Below are positions 16,307 to 25,414 of a DNA stretch of 64,000 bases, piece by piece. The translations under genes and the position numbers were made by a program. The notes under the pieces are model-generated. The model was not told the origin of the DNA and made no database searches. It was given only the letters and a program-made list of their open reading frames with translations. Every line of letters starts with the position of its first letter. Positions within the stretch are counted from its first letter, which is position 1. This stretch comes from an uncultured Haliea sp. (GTDB lineage: Bacteria > Pseudomonadota > Gammaproteobacteria > Pseudomonadales > Halieaceae), in NCBI GenBank assembly GCA_913061145.1, contig CAJXUQ010000002.1, forward strand, positions 62,001-126,000, given 5' to 3'.

Positions 16307-18180
16307 GGCTGCGCCGACCCTGCTGGCTGGTACCAGATCGGCGAGGTATAGGCTCGCTCCTGATGAGTCAGCTCAGTATCCGTCGACAGGTTTGCGGCCA
16401 GTTTCATCCGGTCGTACAGCGGCCAGCGCGGAGTCGGGATTTCCAGAACGCGAAGGTAGTAGACAGCAGCGAGGCCCGGGTCGAAGTCAGGGTCGGTCCA
16501 CACGGCGCCCAGCTCGGCGCTGCCGATGCTATTGGCATAGTGACCGGATTCTGTGTCCACCGTGTCTCCCACGGGCGGCAGTTTGCCGTCTGCGCCGGGT
16601 TTGCGGTCGTCGGACCACGCCACGTCGTAGACCTTCTCGCGGCTTTCTCCCCAGCTATCCACCCAGCCCTTGACGATCTGCAGTCTGTCCAGGTGCGCGC
16701 CTTCGGGTTCCTTGAGTGCCAGTGCCATGAACACCGGTGCCCGTGGGTCGCTGCCGGGCGGCGGCAGGATGCCGCCCATGGGCACGCCCTTCGTGTAGCC
16801 CCGAAGGGCTGAATCGGGTGACTGCAGGTCCTCCGGGGTGAAGTTCCAGCCACCGAAAAAACGCACCCGCATACGCGGCCCTGTGGTGGCGTAGACCTCG
16901 CGCCGCCGCATGGCGTCAAACAGGGCCTCGCGGGTGTTTTCCGTAGCCCAGACCGCGGCATAGCCCGCCGCGAGGAGTCCGGCGCTGCTCATCTCTGCCT
17001 CGGGGATGCCCCACAGGCGGCTGGCCCGCTCGGCGGAGGGCTCATGGCTGGACATCTTGCCCCAGAAGTTGTCTTCCTCCACCGCTGCCAGGGCGGTATG
17101 GGAGTCGGTGCTGCCAATCATCCCGAACTGGAACGGGTTGACGCCAGTGCGCTGCTCGATGCGCAATCCGGTCTGCAGTGCGGGTCGAACGTATTGGAAA
17201 CGCTGCATCCAGTCTTCCTGGGCGGTACTCATGTCGATGTTGTACTGGTCCCAGGTGCCGTAATCGGCAAATTCGTCATCCGGCGACAGCAGTGGGTGTG
17301 CCTCGCCATCCCCCTTCATCTGCGTGACTTCGACCAGCGGCTCCCAGCGCAGCCGTTCGCGTGCATAGGCCACACTGATCGCTTCACCGTTGGCGCGGGT
17401 GTCGGCAAACATAAGCCCGCCGCTCAGGTTGCCGTTGTGCGGAATCGCCAGTGCCTGGCCTCCGGTGTTCTTTTCGTAGTCCGCCAGGTAGCGCCAGAGC
17501 GCCTCCGGGTCCTCACTGTCGAAGGCGGAAAACGGCGTGACCTGATTGGCGCGTGTTGCATCATCCCGCAACACGACCACACGGTGCAGGTTGTTGCCAT
17601 TGGGCATGGCAGACCATTCGAAACCGATCAATGCGGTAAAGACGCCGGGCTCGTTGGCGGCATCCGCCATGCGAGTATTGGCCTCCCAGGGGGAAGGCAG
17701 GGTCGTGGGCAGCGTCACCAGTGGTGTTCCCGATGCATAGGAAGCGCCGATATCCAGCATCATGCGACCAAAGCCGACGGGGTCCCCGCTGGCAAGCACA
17801 TCGCGCCAGCGGCGGGCTGTGTCGTTTTGCATCAATGTGGGGTCGCCGGCACGCAGCGGCGGCATGATGCCCATGTATTCCGCGTGGTCGGCGACGACGA
17901 GGAAATCCAGGGGTTGGTTCATACGCGCGCGCAGACCGGTGCTGGTCGTGACCGTGTCGCCGCGGGCGAAGCGATAGGCGTCGGCAGCGGTGAGGTTGTG
18001 TACCCCGAACAGGTTGGCATCGAGGGACGTTGCCGTGTGCAGGTGTGTATCGCCCCAGTACACCTGTTGCGGGTAGTCGCGATCCGCCCAGGGCGAGTAG
18101 GGCTCTGCGTAGCCCTGGCTGGCAACGCAGAGCAGCAGTGCGTAGCGGAAAACAGTCCTGGTCAGTGAAAAGTTTGTCAT
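16303..18180 (-). CDS. DUF3604 protein, exported PHP-like metal-dependent hydrolase
   Basis: This exported protein of about 625 residues begins at ATG 18180, where a signal peptide starts (TVFRYALLLCVASQGYA); in-frame codons further upstream would bury it. It has histidine/aspartate motifs typical of DUF3604 and related PHP-fold hydrolases: YWGDTHLHTATSLDA near residue 37, VVADHAEYMG, IPHNGNLSGG and GSTDSHTALAA. A metal-dependent periplasmic hydrolase is expected, with unknown substrate. It sits between an MFS transporter 34 bases upstream and an APH-like kinase that overlaps its stop, which suggests that the three handle one imported organic compound. Confidence 0.82.
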   Translation of the reverse strand: MTNFSLTRTVFRYALLLCVASQGYAEPYSPWADRDYPQQVYWGDTHLHTATSLDANLFGVHNLTAADAYRFARGDTVTTSTGLRARMNQPLDFLVVADHAEYMGIMPPLRAGDPTLMQNDTARRWRDVLASGDPVGFGRMMLDIGASYASGTPLVTLPTTLPSPWEANTRMADAANEPGVFTALIGFEWSAMPNGNNLHRVVVLRDDATRANQVTPFSAFDSEDPEALWRYLADYEKNTGGQALAIPHNGNLSGGLMFADTRANGEAISVAYARERLRWEPLVEVTQMKGDGEAHPLLSPDDEFADYGTWDQYNIDMSTAQEDWMQRFQYVRPALQTGLRIEQRTGVNPFQFGMIGSTDSHTALAAVEEDNFWGKMSSHEPSAERASRLWGIPEAEMSSAGLLAAGYAAVWATENTREALFDAMRRREVYATTGPRMRVRFFGGWNFTPEDLQSPDSALRGYTKGVPMGGILPPPGSDPRAPVFMALALKEPEGAHLDRLQIVKGWVDSWGESREKVYDVAWSDDRKPGADGKLPPVGDTVDTESGHYANSIGSAELGAVWTDPDFDPGLAAVYYLRVLEIPTPRWPLYDRMKLAANLSTDTELTHQERAYTSPIWYQPAGSAQP

Positions 18181-18214
18181 GGTGAGGGCGTTCCTTGTCT
18201 GTAGTGAGCCGTGG

Positions 18215-19582
18215 TTACGCGACGCTGAAGGTTTCAGCGCTGCGACGTCGCTTGGCCAGATCGGCGGGCAGTTGCCTGGCAGCGAAGTAGAACAGCCCGA
18301 TGGCAACCAGGCCGAACAGCGAGGCAAGTACCATCGCGTAGCGCAGCCCGTCGGTGCCGAAACGCGGGGTCAACAGGTCGCTGGTCAGGCCGGTCAGGAA
18401 GGGCCCGAGTCCGAGACCGATCATGTTCAGCACGAAGAACAGAATGGCCGAGGTGAGCGCGCGCATGTTCGGTGGTACGAGGGCATGTGACAGGGCAATG
18501 CAGGGCCCCAGATACATCGCCGTGAGGATGTTGGTGAACACCAGAATCACCAGCAGGTGCAGGGTGTTGTCAGTCAGCAGCACGTACAGGTAGGGCACGA
18601 AGGCCGCCAGCCCACCGAGCATGGGCACCCAGAGATACCAGCGAGGATCCTGGGCACCGAAGCGGTCACCCAGATAGCCGCCCAGGTAGGTGCCCAGAGC
18701 GCCGCCGATGCCGGAGACCAGGGCCAGCACCACGCCGACCTGTGCGACGGTCAGTCCGTGGCTGCGAATCAGGAACGAGGGAAAGAAATTCCCCACGCCG
18801 TAACTGACGAACGCGGTGAGCGCGCAGCCGATGGCGATCAGCCAGAAGGAGGGCAGTTGCCGCAGCAAGGTCAGCGTTTGCTTCAGGGATGGCTTTGCCG
18901 CGGCGTTGTCGGCCGCCGTCTCCCAGCGCCCGCGTAGGGGTTCCTGCACGGTCAGGCGCAGCACGACGGCGAACAGCACGCCGGGAACGCCAACCACCAG
19001 AAACGCAACGCGCCAGCCGAAGGCTTCAGCGATCATGCCGCCGAACAGGAAGCCGAACAGGATGCCCACGTAAATACCCATGGAGTAGAACGAGAGCGCC
19101 CGGCCCCGCTGCTGTGGGGGAAAGTAGTCGCTGATCATGGAGTGGGAGGGAGGGCTGCCGCCCGCTTCGCCCAGGCCAACGCCGATACGTGCTGCAAGCA
19201 GCTGTGCGTAGTTCTGGACAAACCCGGACAGCGCCGTCATGCCACTCCATACGGCGAGGGATATCGACACAATGTTGCGACGGTTGCCGCGGTCTGCCCA
19301 GTAGGCGATGGGAATGCCTGCGGTCACGTAGATCAGCGCGAAGCTGAAGCCGCTGAGCAGGCCGAGCTGGGTGTCGGAAAGGCCCATGTCTGCCTTGATC
19401 GGCTCCTGCAGAATCACCAGGATCTGTCGGTCGATAAAGTTGAAGGCGTAGACGATGGTCAACATGACCAGCACGAAACGCTTGTAGGCTGGAGAGTAAT
19501 CCTGCTGGCCGGTGTGCACGGTGCTGGCGTTCCTGTCGTTTTTATAATCCACCCAATATAGCGGTTGCCGCCCTGAGGTCAA
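18215..19582 (-). CDS. MFS transporter (spinster-like)
   Basis: This 455-residue major facilitator has 12 predicted helices. Motif A is present as AYWADRGNRRN after helix 2. The first helix VLVMLTIVYAFNFIDRQI and the GVGLGEAGGSPPSHSMISDYFPPQQRGRA segment are typical of spinster-type MFS proteins, often found in hydrocarbon, steroid and terpenoid gene clusters. Starts TTG 19582, GTG 19552 and GTG 19519 are all possible; none has a strong ribosome site, though AGGA lies 11 bases before 19519. It leads the operon MFS - DUF3604 - APH-like kinase. Direction of transport and substrate are unknown. Confidence 0.85.
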   Translation of the reverse strand: MTSGRQPLYWVDYKNDRNASTVHTGQQDYSPAYKRFVLVMLTIVYAFNFIDRQILVILQEPIKADMGLSDTQLGLLSGFSFALIYVTAGIPIAYWADRGNRRNIVSISLAVWSGMTALSGFVQNYAQLLAARIGVGLGEAGGSPPSHSMISDYFPPQQRGRALSFYSMGIYVGILFGFLFGGMIAEAFGWRVAFLVVGVPGVLFAVVLRLTVQEPLRGRWETAADNAAAKPSLKQTLTLLRQLPSFWLIAIGCALTAFVSYGVGNFFPSFLIRSHGLTVAQVGVVLALVSGIGGALGTYLGGYLGDRFGAQDPRWYLWVPMLGGLAAFVPYLYVLLTDNTLHLLVILVFTNILTAMYLGPCIALSHALVPPNMRALTSAILFFVLNMIGLGLGPFLTGLTSDLLTPRFGTDGLRYAMVLASLFGLVAIGLFYFAARQLPADLAKRRRSAETFSVA

Positions 19583-19731
19583 TTCACCAATTTGCCAGCC
19601 GTGTTCAACCGGAGCCGGGCGGCGGCAGGCGCGAGCAGCGCCAGAGTGTGATCCGCCCTGCGGCGGTGTTATTCTGGTCGGCCATTGGATACACTTCGGC
19701 GGCAGCGTGAATCGGGAAAAGGTATGACATT

Positions 19732-20223
19732 ATGGCTCAGCTGACGCACCTGGATGCGGCGGGTACGGCGCGCATGGTTGATGTCGGGGACAAGCCCGAG
19801 ACGCGGCGTGAAGCGGTTGCCAGCGCAAGGGTGACCATGCAGCCAGAAACCCTGCGCCTGTTGCGTCAGGGCGCGCACGCCAAGGGCGATGTTCTTACGG
19901 TGGCGAGGGTCGCCGGCATTCAGGGCGCGAAGAAGTGCGCGGATCTCATTCCCCTCTGTCATCCGCTGATGCTCAGTAGTATCGACCTCGACTTCACGCT
20001 GGATGAGGGTGCCGGTTGTGTACACGTGACCGCGCGCTGCGCAGTGGCGGGCAAGACCGGTGTTGAGATGGAAGCCCTGACCGCTGCGTCCGTAGCGGCC
20101 CTGACCATCTACGATATGTGTAAGGCCGTGGACCGCGGCATGCAGATCCAGGACCTCGGTTTGCAGGCGAAGCACGGTGGTCGTTCGGGCAGCTGGGAGC
20201 GCAACGCAGGCGATGACGCATGA
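19732..20223 (+). CDS. moaC: Cyclic pyranopterin monophosphate synthase MoaC
   Basis: This 163-residue enzyme converts the MoaA product (3',8-cyclo-GTP) to cyclic pyranopterin monophosphate in molybdenum cofactor synthesis. The diagnostic segments are [34 protein letters not shown] split around the active-site lysine region, and [10 protein letters not shown]. The length matches the family. Its stop overlaps the moaD start. moaA and moaB are not in this window. No Moco riboswitch was recognised in the 150 bases upstream. Confidence 0.96.
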   Translation: MAQLTHLDAAGTARMVDVGDKPETRREAVASARVTMQPETLRLLRQGAHAKGDVLTVARVAGIQGAKKCADLIPLCHPLMLSSIDLDFTLDEGAGCVHVTARCAVAGKTGVEMEALTAASVAALTIYDMCKAVDRGMQIQDLGLQAKHGGRSGSWERNAGDDA

Positions 20224-20474
20224 TGCTGACAGTGCGCTTCTTCGCCAGGCTGCGTGAACAGTTGGCGTGCGAGGTCCTCGAGCTGCCCTGCGAGCCGGGC
20301 CTTGACACCGTTGCGGCATTGCGCGCCTCGCTTGCAGCGCGGGGGCCAGTCTGGCAACAGGCTCTGGAAGACCAGAATGTGCTGATGGCGGTAAATCAGT
20401 CGCTTGCCGAGCCTGCGACGCCGCTGTCAGCGGGGGATGAGGTTGCGTTTTTTCCTCCGGTAACCGGAGGGTGA
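20220..20474 (+). CDS. moaD: Molybdopterin synthase small subunit MoaD
   Basis: This 84-residue ubiquitin-like sulfur carrier ends in the Gly-Gly (VTGG) that becomes a thiocarboxylate and donates sulfur to precursor Z. The beta-grasp pattern starts with [13 protein letters not shown]. It overlaps moaC by four bases (ATGA) and the moaE GTG by four bases (GTGA). A second ATG three bases downstream is an equally possible start. Confidence 0.93.
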   Translation: MMLTVRFFARLREQLACEVLELPCEPGLDTVAALRASLAARGPVWQQALEDQNVLMAVNQSLAEPATPLSAGDEVAFFPPVTGG

Positions 20475-20968
20475 CGATGTCGACAGAGGGTTGCCGGGTG
20501 CAGGTGCAGGAAGCGGCGTTCAACCCCGCTCAACTGCAGGACCTGCTTCCCGCCTCCGGTGCGGTGGTCACCTTCACCGGCAACGTGCGCGATATGAGCG
20601 CGGCAGGATCGGTGCATGCGTTGCAACTGGAGCACTATCCCGGGATGACCGAACGCAGCCTGCAGGCAATTGCCTCTGAGGCCACTGTGCGCTGGTCGCT
20701 ACGCGCGGTGCATATCCTGCACCGGGTAGGGCGCATTGAAGCGGGCGAGTCCATCGTCTGGGTGGGGGTGTGTGCCGATCATCGTGGCGAGGCGTTCGCG
20801 GCCTGCGAATTCATCATGGACGCCCTGAAGACCCGGGCACCGTTCTGGAAGAAGGAGCATGGCGCGCAGGATGCACGCTGGGTGGAGGCCCGGGACAGTG
20901 ATATTTCGCGCGCCGAACGCTGGCAGTTAACCCGAACAGGGGATGCCGGCATGGGGCCGTGCGGGTGA
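20471..20968 (+). CDS. moaE: Molybdopterin synthase catalytic subunit MoaE
   Basis: This 165-residue subunit pairs with MoaD to insert two sulfurs and make molybdopterin. FTGNVRDMS, the HRGEAFAACEFIMDALK segment and the lysines of TRAPFWKKE are the conserved active-site regions. The start is either the GTG at 20471, overlapping moaD, or the ATG six bases later. It closes the moaC-moaD-moaE operon. Confidence 0.95.
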   Translation: MTMSTEGCRVQVQEAAFNPAQLQDLLPASGAVVTFTGNVRDMSAAGSVHALQLEHYPGMTERSLQAIASEATVRWSLRAVHILHRVGRIEAGESIVWVGVCADHRGEAFAACEFIMDALKTRAPFWKKEHGAQDARWVEARDSDISRAERWQLTRTGDAGMGPCG

Positions 20969-21019
20969 ACCTGTAGCGTCCACAAACAGTATTAACACAA
21001 CACTAGACAGGAGCAGGAT

Positions 21020-21499
21020 ATGGAATTGGACGGACGGGAGTTGCGCAACGCCCTGGGACGGTTTGCCACAGGCGTGTGCCTCATAACCGCGGTCAACGAG
21101 GAGGGTGAGGCACTCGCGCTGACGGCCAACTCGTTCAGCTCCGTGTCGCTGGATCCGCCGCTTGTCCTGTGGAGCCTGCAGAACAACTCGGATGTGTTTT
21201 CCCTCTACTCCAGCGCCAAACACTATGCGATCAACGTACTGGCGGGCAATCAGCAGGAGCTTTCCTCGCGCTATGCCCGCAAAGGCGATCACCTGCTTGA
21301 TCCCGAGCATTTCACACCCGGTGAGCAGGGTGGCGCGCCGTTGATCAACGGCGCCCTGGTACAGTTCGAATGCAGCCTGGAGGCGACGCACCCGGGTGGC
21401 GACCACCTGATTATTGTTGGCCGGGTGCAGGCCATGCATGCGCAGGCCGAAGGCGAACCGCTGGTGTTCTACAGCGGTGCCTACCGGGCTCTGGCCTGA
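21020..21499 (+). CDS. Flavin reductase-domain protein
   Basis: This 159-residue protein has the flavin reductase-like split-barrel fold: LRNALGRFATGVCLITA at the N-terminus, LTANSFSSVSLDPPLVLW forming the FMN-binding strand, and AINVLAGNQQELS. Such proteins reduce free flavin with NAD(P)H for two-component monooxygenases, or act as stand-alone reductases. No partner oxygenase is adjacent; the P450 lies 4 kb away and would not need one. AGGAG lies nine bases before the ATG. Confidence 0.82.
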   Translation: MELDGRELRNALGRFATGVCLITAVNEEGEALALTANSFSSVSLDPPLVLWSLQNNSDVFSLYSSAKHYAINVLAGNQQELSSRYARKGDHLLDPEHFTPGEQGGAPLINGALVQFECSLEATHPGGDHLIIVGRVQAMHAQAEGEPLVFYSGAYRALA

Positions 21500-21523
21500 G
21501 ACTGCGCCGGGCGGGATGACCGA

Positions 21524-22072
21524 ATGAATTTCTGTACGAGTTGCGGCGCGGCGGTCGCCCTGAGAATTCCCGACGGGGATGATCGCGAGCGCTTCGTCTG
21601 CACCGTCTGTGAGGTGATTCACTACGTGAACCCGCGGGTTATCGTCGGCTGTGTGCCGGTTTATGAAGGCCGCATACTGCTCTGCAAGCGGGCCATCGAG
21701 CCGCGCTCAGGTTACTGGACCTTGCCGGCGGGTTTTATGGAGAATGGCGAAACCACCGTGCAGGGTGCGGCACGCGAAACCTGGGAGGAGGCGCGAGCCC
21801 GCGTTACCGGGCTGGAGCTTTACCGCGTGTTTGATGTGCCGCATATCAACCAGGTGTACATGTTCTACCGCTGCCAGGTGGTGAACGGTGAGTTCGGCGT
21901 TGGCCCGGAGAGCACCGAAACCGCTCTTTACCGGCAGGAGGACATTCCCTGGGGCGAGATTGCGTTTCCCGTCGTGCAGGAAACGCTCAGGGAGTATTTT
22001 GCCGATTGCGAGTCGGGGCATTTCCCGGTGCGCGTGTCGGCGATCGAGCGCCGTCGACCCTCGAGTCGGTAA
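21524..22072 (+). CDS. Nudix hydrolase with N-terminal zinc ribbon
   Basis: This 182-residue protein begins with a zinc ribbon made by Cys4, Cys7, Cys26 and Cys29, followed by a Nudix domain. The Nudix box reads GFMENGE, seven residues, then RETWEEARA; all catalytic glutamates are kept, while the usual Gly near the end is Arg, as often in this zinc-ribbon subgroup. It should hydrolyse a nucleoside diphosphate derivative such as ADP-ribose, NADH or FAD. It lies 24 bases after the flavin reductase gene and is probably co-transcribed with it. Confidence 0.85.
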   Translation: MNFCTSCGAAVALRIPDGDDRERFVCTVCEVIHYVNPRVIVGCVPVYEGRILLCKRAIEPRSGYWTLPAGFMENGETTVQGAARETWEEARARVTGLELYRVFDVPHINQVYMFYRCQVVNGEFGVGPESTETALYRQEDIPWGEIAFPVVQETLREYFADCESGHFPVRVSAIERRRPSSR

Positions 22073-22120
22073 TCGGGGTGTGGCGCCGGAGACGAATCGT
22101 ATCTACAAGGAGAACAACCC

Positions 22121-22597
22121 ATGGCATTCCCCAAAGTTGGCAACCTGGCTCCCGCATTTTCCCTGCCTGATCAGGACGGGAAAACCGTCACCCTGAAACA
22201 GTTCCGCGACAAGAAAAACGTGGTGCTGTATTTCTATCCGAAAGCGATGACGCCGGGTTGTACTGTGCAGGCCTGTGGTATCCGCGACAGCAAGAAAGCA
22301 CTGGACAAGGCCGATACCGTGGTGCTCGGTGTCAGCCCCGACCCGGTGGCGCGGCTGGGCAAGTTCATTGAAAAGCAGGACCTCAATTTCACCCTGCTGT
22401 CCGATGAGGACCACGCCGTTGCCGAAAAGTACGGGGCCTGGGGCCTGAAAAAATTTATGGGGCGTGAGTTTATGGGGATACTGCGCAGCAGTTTCATCAT
22501 CGGCAAGGATGGGCGTCTCAAGCACGTGATGGACAAGGTGGCGACCAAGAGTCACCACGACGATGTGCTCGCCCTGATCAAAGAGCTCGGTTTGTAG
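22121..22597 (+). CDS. bcp: Thioredoxin-dependent peroxiredoxin Bcp/PrxQ
   Basis: This 158-residue peroxiredoxin reduces hydrogen peroxide and organic peroxides. The active-site motif is TPGCTVQAC, with the peroxidatic Cys47 and the second Cys52 five residues on, the atypical 2-Cys PrxQ arrangement. AAGGAG precedes the ATG. It is followed after three bases by the [2Fe-2S] subunit gene, so the molybdenum hydroxylase may share its transcript. Confidence 0.92.
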   Translation: MAFPKVGNLAPAFSLPDQDGKTVTLKQFRDKKNVVLYFYPKAMTPGCTVQACGIRDSKKALDKADTVVLGVSPDPVARLGKFIEKQDLNFTLLSDEDHAVAEKYGAWGLKKFMGREFMGILRSSFIIGKDGRLKHVMDKVATKSHHDDVLALIKELGL

Positions 22598-22600
22598 CGC

Positions 22601-23077
22601 ATGGTCACTTTCAGCCTTAACGGGCGCGAGGTCGAAGTCGACGTAGATCCCGAGACACCGTTGTTGTGGGTGCTGCGCGATCATTTGCAACTCACGGGCA
22701 CGCGCTTCGGCTGCGGCATGGGCCTCTGTGGCGCCTGCACCGTGCATCTGGACGGCGCTGCCATTCGCAGCTGCTCGACGCCGTTGGCGATGGCGGCCGG
22801 CCGCAGCGTCACCACCATTGAGGGGCTGGGAGGTAACCACCCGCTGCAACACGCCTGGGTTGAGCACAACGTGCCGCAGTGCGGGTACTGCCAGTCCGGA
22901 CAGATCATGTCGGCCGCGGCCCTGCTCGCAGCCAACCCGCAGCCTGACGAGGAGAGCATACGCCAGGCGATGTCCGGCAATCTGTGCCGCTGTGGTACTT
23001 ACCATAAAGTGCAGCAGGCGATCCTCAGTGCGGCCGCAGTCGCGCACTGGCAGCCTGCTGCGGAGGATGCATCATGA
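22601..23077 (+). CDS. Molybdenum hydroxylase small subunit, two [2Fe-2S] clusters
   Basis: This 158-residue electron-transfer subunit has a plant-ferredoxin-type cluster bound by Cys38, Cys43, Cys46 and Cys58, and a second cluster bound by Cys94, Cys97, Cys129 and Cys131. This is the layout of the isoquinoline 1-oxidoreductase alpha subunit and related two-subunit aldehyde dehydrogenases. It has no signal peptide; it may be exported with the Tat-dependent large subunit. Its stop overlaps the large-subunit start (ATGA). Confidence 0.92.
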   Translation: MVTFSLNGREVEVDVDPETPLLWVLRDHLQLTGTRFGCGMGLCGACTVHLDGAAIRSCSTPLAMAAGRSVTTIEGLGGNHPLQHAWVEHNVPQCGYCQSGQIMSAAALLAANPQPDEESIRQAMSGNLCRCGTYHKVQQAILSAAAVAHWQPAAEDAS

Positions 23078-25248
23078 GCCTGACCCGGCGCCAGTTTATC
23101 CGCAATGTGTCCGTGGCCGGAGGTGCACTCACCCTGGGTTTCCAGCTGACGGGATGCTCGGGAAAGCCTCTGCAACTCGGTAGCGACGCAGATTTTCAGC
23201 CGAATGCTTTCCTGCGTATCGAGCCGGATGGCACTGTGATTCTGCAGATTCCCAAAGCCGAGATGGGGCAGGGCGTGATCACCGGTATGTTCACGCTTGT
23301 CGCCGAAGAGCTGGAAGTGCATCCCTCGCGCATTGACTACGCCATGGCGCCGGTGCACAGCGCCTTCGGCGATCCGGAGATGCGACTGCAGATTACCGGC
23401 GGCAGCGCCTCCATCCGCGTCTACCATGAAATCCTCCGGCAGGTTGGCGCCAGCGCCAGAGAAACCCTGGTGGCCGCCGCCATGCAGCAGAGCGGTCTCG
23501 ACAGAGCCAGTCTTGAAGCCCGGGACGGGCGTGTGCGCAGCGCCGATGGCAATGTGGATCTAAGCTACGCGGAGCTGGTTCCGGTGGCACGAGCGCTGGC
23601 AGTGGTCAGCGATGTGGCCCTGAAGCCAGCAGACCAGTGGCGCTGGATTGGCCGCTACGACCAGCGCGTGGACGCGGTGGCAAAGACAGACGGCAGCGCC
23701 CGCTTCGGTATGGATGCCAGTCCCGAGGGCTGTCTGACGGCGGTGCTGCTGCGCTGCCCCTGGTTTGATGGTGCGGTCGAATCCTTTGAGGCCGCAGAGG
23801 CCCTGGCGCTACCCGGGGTGGTTGCGGTGTTTGCCACCGATTTCGGCGTCGCCGTGGTTGCGGAGGGTTACTGGCCGGCGCGCCAGGCTGCGGGTAAGGT
23901 CCGGGTGAACTTCACGCCGCCCGGCGGCGGGCTGCGCGACAGCGCGGCGATCAGCGCAGCGCTTGAGGCGGCGCTGGATGGCGAGGACTTTGCCAGTGTG
24001 CGGGACGACCCCGCGACTGCGGCGGCGGAACAGGGCGCGCGGGTCAGCGCCCGCTATGCGGTGCCGTTCCTGGCCCACGCGGCCATGGAACCGCTCAACG
24101 CGACCTGTCGCCTCACCGCCGACGGCTGCGAGGTATGGGTGGGTTCCCAGGCACCGGATCTGGCACGGGACGTGGCCTCGCGCGTGCTCGGCGTACCCCG
24201 TGAAGCAGTGGTGATTCACAACCAGTTTCTCGGCGGCGGTTTCGGGCGGCGGGCCGCCGCGGACAACGTGGCGGAGGTGGTCGCCATCGCGCGCGAATTG
24301 AAGCAACCGGTGAAGCTGGTGTGGAGTCGGGAAGACGACATGCGGCACGACTGGTACCGGCCTGCCATGGCCGGTGCCATAGAAGCCCGCGTACACCCGG
24401 ATGGCCGGGTGAGCCACTGGCAGCACCGGATTGCCGGTCCGAGTATCAACCAGCAGGTGTTGCCGGTGATGATGGGCGCCATGTTGCCCCAGTGGGTTCC
24501 CGGCGGGCCGCGGCAATGGGTGGGTGACTTCGTCGGCAAGAAAGACTTTGCGTCGGTAGAGGGCTCCAAGGAGCTGCCCTACGCTTTCGACGGCGTCAGC
24601 GTCAGCTATCGCAATGTGCCGGTGCCGATACCGTTGGGCTACTGGCGGTCGGTGGGGCACAGTCACAATGCTTTCGTGGTCGAGAGTTTTGTCGACGAGC
24701 TGGCGCATGCCGCGGGTATGGACCCGTTGACCTTCCGTCGGCAGCATCTCCCCGAGTCGTCACGTCAGCGGCGCGTGCTCGATGCGGTGGCCAAGGCCGC
24801 CAACTGGGGCAATGTGCCTGCAGGCCGTTTCCAGGGCATCGCCGTGCACGACTCTTTCCACTCTTGCGTCGCTGAAGTGGTTGAGGTGTCGCGCGTCGAC
24901 GGCAAGGTGCGACTGGAGCATGTCTACTGCGCAATTGACTGTGGCCAGGTGATCAACCCGGATATTGTCAAGGATCAGATGATTGGCGGCATCGTGTTTG
25001 CGTTGAGTGCGGCGCTGCACGGCGAGATCACGCTCAAGGATGGCGCGGTGGAACAGAGCAATTATCATGACTATCCGCTGCTGCGGCAGACCGACACGCC
25101 ACCCATGACGGTGGTGTTGGTCGAGAGCAGCGCGCCGCCTACCGGCGTTGGTGAGCCGGGTACGCCGCCCGCGGCACCTGCGTTGGCCAACGCGCTGTTT
25201 GCCGCGACCGGAGAGCGACAGCGACGTCTGCCGTTGCGCCTGGGCTGA
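23074..25248 (+). CDS. Molybdenum hydroxylase large subunit (isoquinoline 1-oxidoreductase beta-like), Tat-exported
   Basis: This 724-residue molybdopterin-binding subunit has a twin-arginine signal ([16 protein letters not shown], ending near a Cys in LTGC). Family motifs include [12 protein letters not shown] near residue 64, [12 protein letters not shown] near 389-400 for cofactor contact, and GVGEPGTPP near the C-terminus, whose Glu is the catalytic base of the xanthine oxidase family. With the upstream iron-sulfur subunit it should hydroxylate an aldehyde or N-heterocycle, using water. There is no FAD subunit or cytochrome c gene beside it, so the electron acceptor is unknown. It fits the molybdate and cofactor genes nearby. 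Confidence 0.9.
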   Translation: MSLTRRQFIRNVSVAGGALTLGFQLTGCSGKPLQLGSDADFQPNAFLRIEPDGTVILQIPKAEMGQGVITGMFTLVAEELEVHPSRIDYAMAPVHSAFGDPEMRLQITGGSASIRVYHEILRQVGASARETLVAAAMQQSGLDRASLEARDGRVRSADGNVDLSYAELVPVARALAVVSDVALKPADQWRWIGRYDQRVDAVAKTDGSARFGMDASPEGCLTAVLLRCPWFDGAVESFEAAEALALPGVVAVFATDFGVAVVAEGYWPARQAAGKVRVNFTPPGGGLRDSAAISAALEAALDGEDFASVRDDPATAAAEQGARVSARYAVPFLAHAAMEPLNATCRLTADGCEVWVGSQAPDLARDVASRVLGVPREAVVIHNQFLGGGFGRRAAADNVAEVVAIARELKQPVKLVWSREDDMRHDWYRPAMAGAIEARVHPDGRVSHWQHRIAGPSINQQVLPVMMGAMLPQWVPGGPRQWVGDFVGKKDFASVEGSKELPYAFDGVSVSYRNVPVPIPLGYWRSVGHSHNAFVVESFVDELAHAAGMDPLTFRRQHLPESSRQRRVLDAVAKAANWGNVPAGRFQGIAVHDSFHSCVAEVVEVSRVDGKVRLEHVYCAIDCGQVINPDIVKDQMIGGIVFALSAALHGEITLKDGAVEQSNYHDYPLLRQTDTPPMTVVLVESSAPPTGVGEPGTPPAAPALANALFAATGERQRRLPLRLG

Positions 25249-25359
25249 AGCGCGGGGCCGCCGCTGGGCGGCGCTGCAGGGCGCATCCCCGTGGCGGCGT
25301 CTCACTGTGGGTAGGCAGGTCGCTGTCGCGAGGGGAGGCGCTTGACGGCGGGCGGCGCC

Positions 25360-25391
25360 GGGTACAGACTAACACGCATTAGTCTGTACCC
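25360..25391. promoter_or_regulatory. Perfect 13-bp inverted repeat, candidate operator of the P450 gene
   Basis: GGGTACAGACTAA (25360-25372), spacer CACGCA, and TTAGTCTGTACCC (25379-25391) form a perfect inverted repeat of 13-bp arms, 23 bases before the P450 start. A possible -35 box TTGACG is at 25342-25347, which would place a -10 region within the left arm, so a repressor bound here would block the promoter. No T-run follows, which argues against a terminator for the upstream gene. TetR- or GntR-type regulators use such sites; which one binds is unknown. Confidence 0.6.
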
Positions 25392-25414
25392 GACCCACAT
25401 CGCAGGAGTGCCCC

